From assembly GCA_007129135.1 (NCBI GenBank), contig SKWB01000142.1:1-14596 (forward strand): a stretch of DNA of 14,596 nucleotides. Direction: 5' to 3'. The stretch is from Halococcaceae archaeon. GTDB lineage: Archaea; Halobacteriota; Halobacteria; Halobacteriales; Halalkalicoccaceae. Numbering within the stretch: position 1 is the stretch's first letter; each line of letters begins with the position of its first letter. The notes under the pieces are model-generated. The model did not search any database. It saw nothing but the letters and a program-made list of their open reading frames with translations, and had not been told where the DNA came from. Both the position numbers and the translations under genes were made by a program. Shown here one piece after another: positions 6,458 to 13,194 of this stretch.

Positions 6458-6904
6458 TCACGTCGGCGCGTACGACTGGTCCCGCGCGACGACGGTCTCC
6501 GGGTCGAATCGGACGAGTCTGTACCGCTCTTGCGTGTCGAAGACGCCCAGGAACCGGTCGTCCCAGCGCTCTCTCGGGCCCATGTACCGGGAGAAGACCG
6601 CGGTCGCTCGCTCCGGGTCGAACGGCTCGACGCTCGCCCGCCCGCGCATCCCGACGTGCTGGACGAGCCCTCGCTCCGCGTCGAAGTCCACCACTGCGAC
6701 CGCCGTCCTCGGGTCGCGTTCGATCCGCTCCGGGTAGCTCTTCGTGACCGGATCGGCGACGATCCAGAGGTGGTGGCCGTCCCAGTCGTACCAGAGCGGC
6801 GAGACGCGCGGTCCCTCCTCGGTACCGGTCGAGAGGAAACAGAACAGCGGCCGCGCCAGGAAGGTATCGACGTCGACCCCGAGCGTGTCCTCGACGAGCT
6901 TCAT
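6458..6904 (-). CDS. Pyridoxamine 5'-phosphate oxidase-family (split-barrel flavin/F420) protein
   Basis: A 148-residue protein with the split beta-barrel pattern of the PNPOx-like family: a short N-terminal helix, then FCFLSTGTEEGPRVSPLWYD (about 21-40), then an HLWIVAD strand, the SYPERIERDPRTAVAVVD helix-strand unit (phosphate/cofactor-binding region) and GMRGRASVEPF. Members bind FMN, F420 or haem, and many archaeal ones are F420-dependent reductases; the sequence does not settle which. It is cytoplasmic with no signal. It lies between kdgA and the divergent gluconate dehydratase, but a link to sugar catabolism is not evident. An AAAAA-containing TATA-like box 27 nt upstream suggests a leaderless transcript. 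Confidence 0.8.
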   Translation of the reverse strand: MKLVEDTLGVDVDTFLARPLFCFLSTGTEEGPRVSPLWYDWDGHHLWIVADPVTKSYPERIERDPRTAVAVVDFDAERGLVQHVGMRGRASVEPFDPERATAVFSRYMGPRERWDDRFLGVFDTQERYRLVRFDPETVVARDQSYAPT

Positions 6905-6928
6905 ACCCCTCCTCGTCCACGGCGTCGC

Positions 6929-6933
6929 AAAAA
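6929..6933 (-). promoter_or_regulatory. TATA-like box of the split-barrel gene
   Basis: A run of five A (TTTTT on the minus strand) is centred 27 nt upstream of the ATG at 6904 within GC-rich surroundings. It forms the left half of the divergent control region shared with gluconate dehydratase. Confidence 0.45.
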
Positions 6934-6942
6934 GTGCGAGCT

Positions 6943-6990
6943 TTCGAACTCTACGAAGTTTTAACTCGAATCGTACTCCTCATTTCGAAA
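6943..6990. promoter_or_regulatory. Three TCGA-centred palindromes in the gluconate dehydratase control region
   Basis: TTCGAA at 6943-6948, CTCGAA at 6965-6970 and the perfect octamer TTTCGAAA at 6983-6990 lie on one face of the DNA, their centres 22 and 19 nt apart (about two helical turns each). The last ends 7 nt before the TATA-like box of the dehydratase gene. This may be a cooperative regulator array; GfcR or another sugar regulator is possible. TCGA is common in such GC-rich genomes, so chance is not excluded. Confidence 0.35.
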
Positions 6991-6997
6991 TCCCCAC

Positions 6998-7005
6998 GTT
7001 TTAGG
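6998..7005 (+). promoter_or_regulatory. TATA-like box of gluconate dehydratase
   Basis: GTTTTAGG is centred 26-27 nt upstream of the ATG at 7028, compatible with a leaderless transcript. Confidence 0.45.
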
Positions 7006-7027
7006 TGGCGACCTGCGCAGAGGGGGT

Positions 7028-8257
7028 ATGGTACGCGACTACTCCCAGCTCCACGACCCGAACGCGGAGTACACGATGCGGAACCTCTCGTCGGTCTCCA
7101 TGGACCTCACGGCCTCCCGCGGCGACCGCGACGTGACGATCACCGACGTCCAGACGACGATGGTCGACGGGAACTTCCCCTGGACACTGGTTCGGGTCTA
7201 CACCGACGCGGGAGTCGTCGGCACGGGCGAGGCCTACTGGGGTGCGGGCGTGCCCGAACTGATCGAACGGATGAGACCCTTTCTCTTCGGCGAGAACCCC
7301 CTCGATATCGATCGGGTCACCGAGCATCTGGTGCAGAAGATGTCCGGCGAGGGTTCGATCGGGGGCGTCACCGTCAGCGCGATCTCCGGCATCGAGATCG
7401 CGCTCCACGACCTCGCGGGGAAGGTCCTCGACGTCCCCGCCTACCAGCTCCTCGGGGGCAAGTACCGGGACGAGATGCGCGTCTACTGCGACTGTCACAC
7501 CGCCGACGAGGCCGACCCGATCGCCTGCGCCGAGGAGGCCGAACGCGTCGTCGAGGAGCTCGGCTACGACGCGCTGAAGTTCGACCTCGACGTCCCCTCG
7601 GGCCACGAGAAGGACCGGGCGAACCGCCACCTCAGAGAGCCCGAGATCGCTCACAAGACCTCGATCGTCGAGGCGGTCACCGACAGAGTCGGCTCGCGTG
7701 CGGACGTCGCCTTCGACTGTCACTGGACGTTCTCGGCGGGGAGCGCACGACGGCTCGCGAAGGCGCTCGAGGAGTACCCGATCTGGTGGCTCGAGGATCC
7801 CGTCCCGCCGGAGAACCACGACGTCCAGCGCGAGGTCACCCGCGCGACGACCACCCCGATCGCCGCCGGCGAGAACGTCTACCGGAAACACGGCCACCGC
7901 AAACTCGTCGAGGACCAGGCGGTCGACATCATCGCACCGGACATGCCGAAAGTCGGCGGGATGCGCGAGACGCGGAAGATCGCCGACCTCGCCGACACCT
8001 ACTACGTCCCGGTCGCGATGCACAACGTCGCCTCCCCCGTGGGGACGGTCGCGAGCGCCCACGTCGGCGCAGCGATCCCGAACTCCCTCGCGGTGGAGTA
8101 CCACTCCTACCAGCTGGGCTGGTGGGAGGACCTCGTCGAGGAGGACGTCATCGAAGAGGGCTACATCGAGATCCCCGAGGAGCCGGGGCTGGGCGTCACC
8201 CTCGACATGGACGCCGTCGAAGAGCACATGATCGAGGGCGAGGAGTTGTTCGATTGA
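7028..8257 (+). CDS. gnaD: Gluconate dehydratase (enolase superfamily)
   Basis: A 409-residue member of the mandelate racemase/muconate lactonizing enzyme group. It should dehydrate D-gluconate to 2-keto-3-deoxygluconate, step two of the Entner-Doudoroff route, in the cytoplasm with Mg2+. Metal ligands are Asp230 (AFDCHW), Glu256 (WWLEDP) and Glu282 (AAGENVY). His332 (AMHNVAS) is the probable catalytic acid/base, with Lys184 (ALKFDLD) on the other barrel face and Glu358 (VEYHSY) near the end. The N-terminal cap domain spans about 36-150. Xylonate and galactonate dehydratases of haloarchaea share these residues, so substrate is assigned from context: gdh, gfcR and kdgA lie within 5 kb. The ATG at 7028 fits the TATA spacing. 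The gene is followed by hairpins at 8276-8322. Confidence 0.85.
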   Translation: MVRDYSQLHDPNAEYTMRNLSSVSMDLTASRGDRDVTITDVQTTMVDGNFPWTLVRVYTDAGVVGTGEAYWGAGVPELIERMRPFLFGENPLDIDRVTEHLVQKMSGEGSIGGVTVSAISGIEIALHDLAGKVLDVPAYQLLGGKYRDEMRVYCDCHTADEADPIACAEEAERVVEELGYDALKFDLDVPSGHEKDRANRHLREPEIAHKTSIVEAVTDRVGSRADVAFDCHWTFSAGSARRLAKALEEYPIWWLEDPVPPENHDVQREVTRATTTPIAAGENVYRKHGHRKLVEDQAVDIIAPDMPKVGGMRETRKIADLADTYYVPVAMHNVASPVGTVASAHVGAAIPNSLAVEYHSYQLGWWEDLVEEDVIEEGYIEIPEEPGLGVTLDMDAVEEHMIEGEELFD

Positions 8258-8275
8258 GCGAAGCGAAATCGAGCT

Positions 8276-8294
8276 CGTGAGGCAGAGCCTCACG
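8276..8294 (+). terminator. Perfect hairpin 1 after gluconate dehydratase
   Basis: CGTGAGGC (8276-8283) pairs with GCCTCACG (8287-8294) around a 3-nt AGA loop, starting 18 nt after the stop. There is no U-tract behind it. It may protect or end the transcript, or be part of a dispersed palindromic repeat. Confidence 0.4.
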
Positions 8295-8298
8295 GTGT

Positions 8299-8322
8299 TC
8301 GACGAAGCTCACGCTTCGTCGA
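8299..8322 (+). repeat. Perfect hairpin 2 (10-bp stem)
   Basis: TCGACGAAGC (8299-8308) pairs with GCTTCGTCGA (8313-8322) around the loop TCAC. It appears as an insertion in repeat copy 1 relative to copy 2, which resembles a small mobile or dispersed palindrome. Confidence 0.45.
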
Positions 8323-8479
8323 GCCAGTGGATCTCGGATTTGCGCTGTTGGACTGATCGAAGCCGAGCCCGTGCGGCTCCGCTTTACGGTGTTCCAGGGA
8401 GTGGACGGCGACGCTCCGGTGACGCAACGCTGAATACCGGCGAGTGAGACCTTCCTACACGGACGGGGTGTGCAGGGCG

Positions 8480-9637
8480 GTGACAGAGGGAGAATCGGAC
8501 GATCGGGACGGAACCAACGGGACAGATCGATCTGTCGTCGGGCGCCGGCGGCTCCTTCGAACGGGAGCGAACGTCGGGCTCTGCGGCGTTCTCGTTCTCG
8601 GGGTCGGCGCGGACTACGTCACCCCCGACGGCCTCGGCGAGATCACCTACGCGATGGCGCGACCGGAGCCCGACTCGTCGGACCTCGAACCCCGCCGGAA
8701 GCCGGTTCCGGCCGACTGGCACGAGGAGATCCGAAACGCGTTCGCCGTCCAGCAGCGACTCGAGGAGCTGGAGCTCTCGCCGCTGCTCGACTCGTTCGTC
8801 GTCCCCGGGACGTTCGACGAGCCGCGGGCCTCGCTCTCTGTCTCCGCGACCGACGCGGGGGTAGAAGAACGACTGGAGAGCATCGCCGACCCCACGCCGA
8901 TCGACGTGGAGGTGCTCGACGAGCTGCCCGCGGCACCCGAGGCGGCGGCCGAGAGCCCCGAGCCGTACCAGCTCTCCGAGCTCGACCCCGAGGCGATCCC
9001 CGGCGGCGTCGTCTGCGAGACCGGGGACGGGGTCGCGACGCTCGCCTCGGCGCTGTTCGAGGCCGACGGCGACTCGCGCTTCTTCGCGACCTCGAACCAC
9101 CTCTACGGTGCGCTCGGGACGAAGGAGATCGACCACCGCGGCGAGCCGCTGTCGGTGCTCGCCGACGACGAGTCCTACCACGTCGGCGACGTCGAGCGGG
9201 GCTACCCGCTCGCGGACGTCGTGACCGTCGCGCCACACGACGGCTATCGCCCGTCGGCGTCGATCGAACGCGCCTCGCCGTCGCAGGTGATCGGCCAGTA
9301 CACGAAGGTCGGGCTGGCCGAACTGGCGGCCAGGGAGGAGCCGCTTTCGAAACTCGGCGCGATGACCAACGAGACCAGCGGACGGATCGAGGGGATCGAC
9401 GGGGTGACCTGCTTCACCGGCGAGGTCTGTCGACCCGGCCAGTTCAGGTGGGGCGACGAGGACGCGTTCACCGACGGCGACAGCGGCTCGATCGCATTCC
9501 ACGCGGACGAGGACGACCCCGAGGACTCCCTGCTCGTCGCAGGGATCAACAACGCCCGGACCTGGTGGCCGGGCGCGGACTTCGTCTGGGGAACCGCCGG
9601 CTACCACCTGCTGGAGGAGTACGGCCTCCACTTCTGA
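8480..9637 (+). CDS. Exported trypsin-fold serine protease-like protein
   Basis: A 385-residue protein from the GTG at 8480; the in-frame GTGs at 8444 and 8468 are alternatives, and no ATG exists near the start. The N-terminus has an RRRLLR twin-arginine-like stretch (22-27) followed by a hydrophobic run (GANVGLCGVLVLGVG), so Tat export or a membrane anchor is likely. The C-terminal half has a chymotrypsin-like triad in the right order: His207 (FATSNHLYG), Asp246 (LADVVTVAP) and Ser335 (FTDGDSGSIAF). A Cys pair (VTCFTGEVC, C311/C317) could form a disulfide. The ~150 residues between signal and protease domain are acidic and of unknown role. Activity is inferred from the triad only; the substrate is unknown. 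A small membrane gene follows 15 nt later. Confidence 0.72.
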   Translation: MTEGESDDRDGTNGTDRSVVGRRRLLRTGANVGLCGVLVLGVGADYVTPDGLGEITYAMARPEPDSSDLEPRRKPVPADWHEEIRNAFAVQQRLEELELSPLLDSFVVPGTFDEPRASLSVSATDAGVEERLESIADPTPIDVEVLDELPAAPEAAAESPEPYQLSELDPEAIPGGVVCETGDGVATLASALFEADGDSRFFATSNHLYGALGTKEIDHRGEPLSVLADDESYHVGDVERGYPLADVVTVAPHDGYRPSASIERASPSQVIGQYTKVGLAELAAREEPLSKLGAMTNETSGRIEGIDGVTCFTGEVCRPGQFRWGDEDAFTDGDSGSIAFHADEDDPEDSLLVAGINNARTWWPGADFVWGTAGYHLLEEYGLHF

Positions 9638-9652
9638 GGTGAGACGACAGTC

Positions 9653-9862
9653 ATGACCCAGGATCGTTCCCGACTTCCGGACCGACTCACCGCCGCCCTG
9701 GCACGGGTCCCGTGGCGGCTCGCGCTGATCGACGGTGCGGTCGTCCTCTTCTGGGTTCTCGGGGTGTCGGTCGTGTTTCGGGCGCTCGAGGGACCCCTGT
9801 GGCTCTACTACGTCGTCGCCTTCGGCGGGGTGGTCGTCTACTCGCTCGCCAGCCGGCGGTGA
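9653..9862 (+). CDS. Small two-helix membrane protein
   Basis: A 69-residue protein with two hydrophobic segments, about 23-42 (LALIDGAVVLFWVLGVSVVF) and 48-65, joined by a short loop. The ends are Arg-rich (DRSRLPDRL at the start, ASRR at the end), consistent with both termini inside. The ATG is 15 nt after the stop of the protease-like gene, so the two are probably one transcript; the preceding GAGGTGA at 9636-9642 is an excellent Shine-Dalgarno sequence, although it is 10 nt from the ATG. I do not recognise the family; it may anchor or partner the protease-like protein, by proximity only. Confidence 0.65.
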   Translation: MTQDRSRLPDRLTAALARVPWRLALIDGAVVLFWVLGVSVVFRALEGPLWLYYVVAFGGVVVYSLASRR

Positions 9863-9873
9863 GCCCACGGCCT

Positions 9874-9880
9874 CTTTTAC
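9874..9880 (+). promoter_or_regulatory. TATA-like box of the small Tat lipoprotein gene
   Basis: CTTTTAC is centred about 24 nt upstream of the ATG at 9901. It suggests that the lipoprotein is transcribed separately and leaderless. Confidence 0.45.
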
Positions 9881-9900
9881 GTGCACCGACTACCCGTCCC

Positions 9901-10302
9901 ATGATCGGCCGACGGCGCGTGCTTCGCTCGTTCGCCCTCCTCCCGTTCGCGGGCGTCGCGGGCTGTTCGCAGTACCCACGAACCCGCGTCTCCCACACCA
10001 CCGTCTGGTTCGCAAACGAGACCGACCGCGAGATCAGGCTTTCCTGTACGATCGAGCGACGGGACGCGATCCCGCTCGTCCGGTCCGAGACAGCGTACGC
10101 CGACCGGCTCTCCGTCGGGACGGACGGTCCGACCCGGATCGACGACGTGGTTCGACCGAGCCGCGACTATACGATCCACCTGGCGTTCGACGATGGCACC
10201 TGGGAGGACGTCAACCACGAGTTCACGGGTCATCACGGCGTCCTCTACGCGATCCTCGGCGTGGACGGCGTCGAGTTCGACGCGGCACCGGCCGAGGGGT
10301 AG
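9901..10302 (+). CDS. Small Tat-exported lipoprotein, unknown function
   Basis: A 133-residue protein. The N-terminus GRRRVLRSFALLPFAGVAGC has a twin-arginine motif (RR at 4-6) and a lipobox ending in Cys22, so it should be exported folded and lipid-anchored on the outside of the cytoplasmic membrane. The mature part begins with a strand-rich region (TTVWFANETDREIRLSCTIE) that looks like a small beta-sandwich, and ends in an acidic tail. I recognise no catalytic motif. The ATG at 9901 was chosen because the signal peptide begins there and a TATA-like box lies about 24 nt upstream; longer in-frame readings would bury the signal. Confidence 0.75.
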   Translation: MIGRRRVLRSFALLPFAGVAGCSQYPRTRVSHTTVWFANETDREIRLSCTIERRDAIPLVRSETAYADRLSVGTDGPTRIDDVVRPSRDYTIHLAFDDGTWEDVNHEFTGHHGVLYAILGVDGVEFDAAPAEG

Positions 10303-10345
10303 ACGGACCAATGGGGACGGATTTGGGTGAGAGTTCGGAAAACCG

Positions 10346-10352
10346 CTATTTG
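10346..10352 (+). promoter_or_regulatory. Possible promoter box of the DUF4397 gene
   Basis: CTATTTG, about 59 nt upstream of the ATG at 10408, predicts a leader of roughly 30 nt. A GGTGA (10399-10403) just upstream of the start would serve as ribosome-binding site. The same heptamer occurs upstream of the membrane-protein gene at 587. Confidence 0.35.
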
Positions 10353-10407
10353 ACTCACGAGAGCACTCCGGGACGAGGACGCCCGGCCCGGGCGTTCCGG
10401 TGAACCC

Positions 10408-11220
10408 ATGACACGATACAGATCGACCGGTGGACGGAGCCGACGAACGGTGCTCGCGACGCTCGGTGCGCTCGCGGTCGCACCCGGCGTGATCGCCGCG
10501 ACGAACCACGACGAGAGCGACGACGACGGAGAACGGAGCGACGAGTCGACGGACGACGAAGCGGACGCGTCGGAGTCGGACGACGAGGAGGCGTCGGACG
10601 ACGCTGGAGCCGCCAACGTCCGGCTCGTCCACCTCTCGCCGGACGCCCCGACGGTGGACGTCTACGTGGACGACGAGCTCCGCTTCGAGGAGGTCGAACC
10701 GTACGCGACGCAGACCGGCTACCGGGAGTTCGAACCCGGACCGTACGAGATCGCCTTCTCGCCCGCTGGCGAGGGCCGCGAGGCCGCGGTCGTCGAACGG
10801 GTCCTCTCGGTCGAGATCGGTGACACGACGCTCGCTGGGATCGGCGAGGTCTGTCGGGTCACGGATACCCCGCTGCGGATCGAGCGGTACGAGGACGACA
10901 ACAGCACACCCGAATCAGGCACCGGACGGCTCCGGCTGATCCACGCCTCGCCCGACGCACCCGCGATCGACGTGACCACCGACGGTGAGACGCTGGTCTC
11001 CGGACTGGGGTTCGGCGAGGCCGACACCGTCGAGGTCGACGCCGGCGAGTACCGCCTCCGGGTCGGGCCGACGGACTGTCCCGAGGCCGATCCGGTCGCG
11101 AGCTTCGACGTCGAGGTGGCCTCGGAGAGCGTGCAGACGGCGTTCGCGGTGGGGTACGTCGATCCCGACACCGCACCCGGCGACCGGCCGTTCGGACTGG
11201 CGATCACCCAGGACGCGTAG
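10408..11220 (+). CDS. Secreted protein with two DUF4397 domains
   Basis: A 270-residue protein. A Tat signal (RSRRTVLATLGALAVAPG, about 10-27) ends near an AxA-like site (VIAATN). A very acidic Asp/Glu/Ser linker covers about 33-66. Two homologous beta-rich domains follow: RLVHLSPDAPTVDVYVDD (from ~71) and RLRLIHASPDAPAIDVTTDG (from ~171), each ~95 residues with a VEVDAGEYRLRV-like (FEPGPYEIAF in the first) turn. This hallmark (H-x-SPDAP-x-VDV) defines DUF4397, common in haloarchaeal cell-surface proteins and of unknown biochemical role. There is no lipobox, so the protein is likely released or surface-associated. The two domains look like an internal duplication. Confidence 0.85.
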   Translation: MTRYRSTGGRSRRTVLATLGALAVAPGVIAATNHDESDDDGERSDESTDDEADASESDDEEASDDAGAANVRLVHLSPDAPTVDVYVDDELRFEEVEPYATQTGYREFEPGPYEIAFSPAGEGREAAVVERVLSVEIGDTTLAGIGEVCRVTDTPLRIERYEDDNSTPESGTGRLRLIHASPDAPAIDVTTDGETLVSGLGFGEADTVEVDAGEYRLRVGPTDCPEADPVASFDVEVASESVQTAFAVGYVDPDTAPGDRPFGLAITQDA

Positions 11221-11256
11221 CGCCCCTGATCCCGCTGACGTCACGACCCTCGATCC

Positions 11257-11305
11257 GTTCTCCCCTCTGACTGTCTCTCCCTCTCTCCCGCACGGTTTCT
11301 TCCCT
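11257..11305 (+). terminator. Pyrimidine-rich tract after the DUF4397 gene
   Basis: Beginning 37 nt after the stop there is a ~50-nt run of mostly C and T, including CTCTCTCCC and GGTTTCTTCCC. T-rich tracts downstream of genes act as terminators in archaea. This one is more C than T, so the call is tentative. Confidence 0.3.
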
Positions 11306-11343
11306 GAAGGGATACGACGATCTCCCGGCGAGCGGACGCTCTC

Positions 11344-11365
11344 GGAGCCGTCGGCGAACGGCTCC
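11344..11365. terminator. Perfect hairpin between convergent genes
   Basis: GGAGCCGT (11344-11351) pairs perfectly with ACGGCTCC (11358-11365) around a 6-nt loop. It lies between the DUF4397 gene and the convergent membrane-protein gene, whose stop is 15 nt away. It may serve as a two-way terminator or transcript end. Confidence 0.35.
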
Positions 11366-11379
11366 CGATCCGCTGTCGC

Positions 11380-11988
11380 TCAGTCGACCGTCGAGGACGC
11401 GCCCAGCGCTGTCGGGTCGACCTTGGTCGCGACGTACGCGAGGCTCCCGAGCAGGAGGAGGACCCCGATCGGGAGCAGCCAGACGAAGACCGAGAGGAGC
11501 GCGGCGCTCGCCTGGATCCCGAGGACGAGGAAGATCACCGGCGCACAGCACGCCGTCCCGGAGACGAGCGCGGGCACCGACGCGAGCACTCCGGTACCTG
11601 CCCCGATCCCACACGACTTCGGCTGGGTGACCGCGAGGTACGAGAGCGCGAGGTTCAGCCCGACCAGCAGCGAGAGCCCGAGGCCGATCGCCAGGTTCAC
11701 CGGCGAGAACAGGTATCGGGCGACGATGAGGTCGATCGTCGCGATCCCCTCGTAGGCGAACGGGCCGGGACCGGGTTCGAACATGCGCGAGAGCGGATCG
11801 TCCACCACGAGCATCGAGAGGCCGGCCTCGGGGCGGACGTTCAGGTCGCCGATCGCGAGCAGGAAACCGAGGAGGTAGACGAGGGTGACGAGCGAGAAGA
11901 CGACAGCGGAGTCACGCCGCGAGAGCGCGCCGCGGCTCACCGCCGTCGTCCGCGAGAGCCACGACACACCCCGCGCGGTCGCGCCCAT
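11380..11988 (-). CDS. Polytopic membrane protein with SCG and CCAP cysteine motifs
   Basis: A 202-residue protein with hydrophobic segments at about 28-47, 97-120, 128-158 and 161-187, plus a weaker one near 78-95. Three cysteines are placed near the ends of helices: Cys126 in SCGIGAG and Cys147-Cys148 in SGTACCAP. Paired cysteines near membrane helices followed by Pro suggest metal or thiol chemistry, but I know of no assigned function; it resembles haloarchaeal hypothetical proteins. The ATG at 11988 directly follows the TGA of the DUF3179 gene (TGAATG), so translation is likely coupled and the two proteins should act together. Confidence 0.75.
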   Translation of the reverse strand: MGATARGVSWLSRTTAVSRGALSRRDSAVVFSLVTLVYLLGFLLAIGDLNVRPEAGLSMLVVDDPLSRMFEPGPGPFAYEGIATIDLIVARYLFSPVNLAIGLGLSLLVGLNLALSYLAVTQPKSCGIGAGTGVLASVPALVSGTACCAPVIFLVLGIQASAALLSVFVWLLPIGVLLLLGSLAYVATKVDPTALGASSTVD

Positions 11989-13122
11989 TCAGTCGATCAC
12001 CTCGGTGTCCGGGTAAAAGGCGACCCAGGCGAACCACATCGCGTCGAACGCGTTGAGCCGCTCCAGCGGGAGGTCGTCCGCTGGGTAGGGGTCGCCGTCC
12101 ACCAGATACTCCTCGCCGTCGACCTCGATCGACGCACCCTCGGGGTTCCGGTAGACGTACCCTGTATCGAGGTCCGGGCCGTAGACCGCCAGGTGGGGGA
12201 CGCCGCCGACGTCGTGCTCGACCAGCCGGTCCTCCCGCAGCCGCTCTTTCTCGACCGCGAGCGCCCCGTCCTCGTCCCGAGCGCCGATGAAGACCTCCTT
12301 GTGGCCGTGGCGGTCGTCATCGTGCATCGTATCGAACATCGTCCCATCGTCCTCGTAGTAGTCCCGTTTCGGGTTGTACGAGCCGTACGGATCGCGGTCG
12401 TAGTCACGCGAGAAGCCGGTCCGCTCGGTGAGCACCGCGCCGTCGGGGTAGACGTCCCGAAACCGCTCCCACGTCGTCCAGATCACGGGGTGTTCGATCA
12501 GCGCCTCGCCCTCTCGGGGGCCGTCGATCGCCGTTCCCAGCACCTGCGGCCACCAGCTCTCGCCCGCGCGGTCGTACATGATCAGGTTACTGTTGACGAG
12601 CCTCCCGGAGACGCCGAACTCGGTCCCGCCCCGTTCGAAGCCGATCGCGGTGCCCGTCAGCGGGCAGTAGGTGACCGCCAGGTCGAGCCCTCCCACCCGA
12701 TCGTTGACGATCTCGTGCCAGACGAGGATCGACTGCGGGTACGCCCGCGCCTCGCCGTCGACCGCGACCGCGAACACCGGATCGCCGTCGTCGAGCCTCC
12801 CGTCGACCTCGTCCACGGACTCGAACTCGGGGTCGTCGATCGAGGGGATGCCGTCCTGGCTCACCCCGCCAGAGAGCACGTTCTGGTTGAACGACTCGAG
12901 GTCGTGGTCGAGCGGGACGACCGCCTCGCGCGTCGGCGGCCCCTCCTCCCCGCTCTCGGTACCGCCGTCGTCCGATTCGCGATCAGCGTCGCTCCCGTCG
13001 TCAGCCGCATCGTACGGGCCCTCCGAACCGCTGCCGGTACAGCCTGCCAGTGCTGCGGTCGAGACGCCCACCGTCGCGAGCAGCGCCCGCCGTGTGAGCC
13101 TGGGCTCGTTCCGTTCGGTCAT
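11989..13122 (-). CDS. DUF3179-domain Tat lipoprotein
   Basis: A 377-residue protein with a Tat lipoprotein signal (TRRALLATVGVSTAALAGC, Cys28), then an acidic low-complexity linker to ~62, then the DUF3179 domain to the C-terminus. Typical features are ARAYPQSILVWHEIVND (126-141), VTYCPLTGTAIGF (150-162), NSNLIMYDR (177-185), an HGHKEVFIG segment (273-280) and the ending FDAMWFAWVAFYPDT. The single Cys153 in YCPLTGT and nearby His residues are family-conserved and could bind a metal or act in redox, but the biochemical function of DUF3179 is not established. It should sit on the outer face of the membrane. It is the first gene of a pair with the membrane protein at 11380. A weak AT-containing stretch near 13150 may be the promoter. 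Confidence 0.88.
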   Translation of the reverse strand: MTERNEPRLTRRALLATVGVSTAALAGCTGSGSEGPYDAADDGSDADRESDDGGTESGEEGPPTREAVVPLDHDLESFNQNVLSGGVSQDGIPSIDDPEFESVDEVDGRLDDGDPVFAVAVDGEARAYPQSILVWHEIVNDRVGGLDLAVTYCPLTGTAIGFERGGTEFGVSGRLVNSNLIMYDRAGESWWPQVLGTAIDGPREGEALIEHPVIWTTWERFRDVYPDGAVLTERTGFSRDYDRDPYGSYNPKRDYYEDDGTMFDTMHDDDRHGHKEVFIGARDEDGALAVEKERLREDRLVEHDVGGVPHLAVYGPDLDTGYVYRNPEGASIEVDGEEYLVDGDPYPADDLPLERLNAFDAMWFAWVAFYPDTEVID

Positions 13123-13194
13123 GGGTGATGGGAGGGGGTCTCGGGGGTTACGCGTATGGCGGTCGTGCGTCGCGCTTGCACACCCGACGCCGGC

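Larger units (their letters stand above)
8252..8394 (+). repeat. Diverged direct repeat pair with hairpins after gluconate dehydratase
   Basis: Two copies, 8252-8300 and 8351-8394, share GA.TGA.CGAAG, GAGC.CGTG.GGC and end in the identical ACGGTGTTC. The first copy begins at the dehydratase stop codon. After ACGGTGTTC, copy 1 carries a perfect hairpin (8299-8322) before CCAGTGGA, whereas copy 2 goes almost directly on with CCAGGGAGTGGA. The stretch 8258-8479 has no convincing gene; apart from these repeats it holds only a weak AATACC box near 8434. Confidence 0.5.

Noticed and set aside
7001..8293. A 430-residue open frame on the minus strand opposite gluconate dehydratase
   Set aside because: It is a GC-codon shadow: no recognisable motif, and the plus-strand protein has full enolase-superfamily active-site residues.
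8258..8479. Possible RNA gene or CRISPR-like array, suggested by the hairpins and repeats
   Set aside because: Only two diverged copies without regular spacers, and no tRNA-like cloverleaf or conserved RNA fold that I can recognise.
8384..9886. A 500-residue open frame on the minus strand opposite the protease-like gene
   Set aside because: Composition is Arg/Val-rich and lacks the acidic bias of the real genes; it spans two plus-strand genes and the intergenic gap.
9712..9900. N-terminal extension of the small lipoprotein
   Set aside because: It overlaps the two-helix membrane gene in another frame and would place the Tat lipoprotein signal in the middle of the protein.
12193..13128. A 311-residue plus-strand frame opposite the DUF3179 gene
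   Set aside because: It is a shadow of the DUF3179 frame, with no signal or domain.
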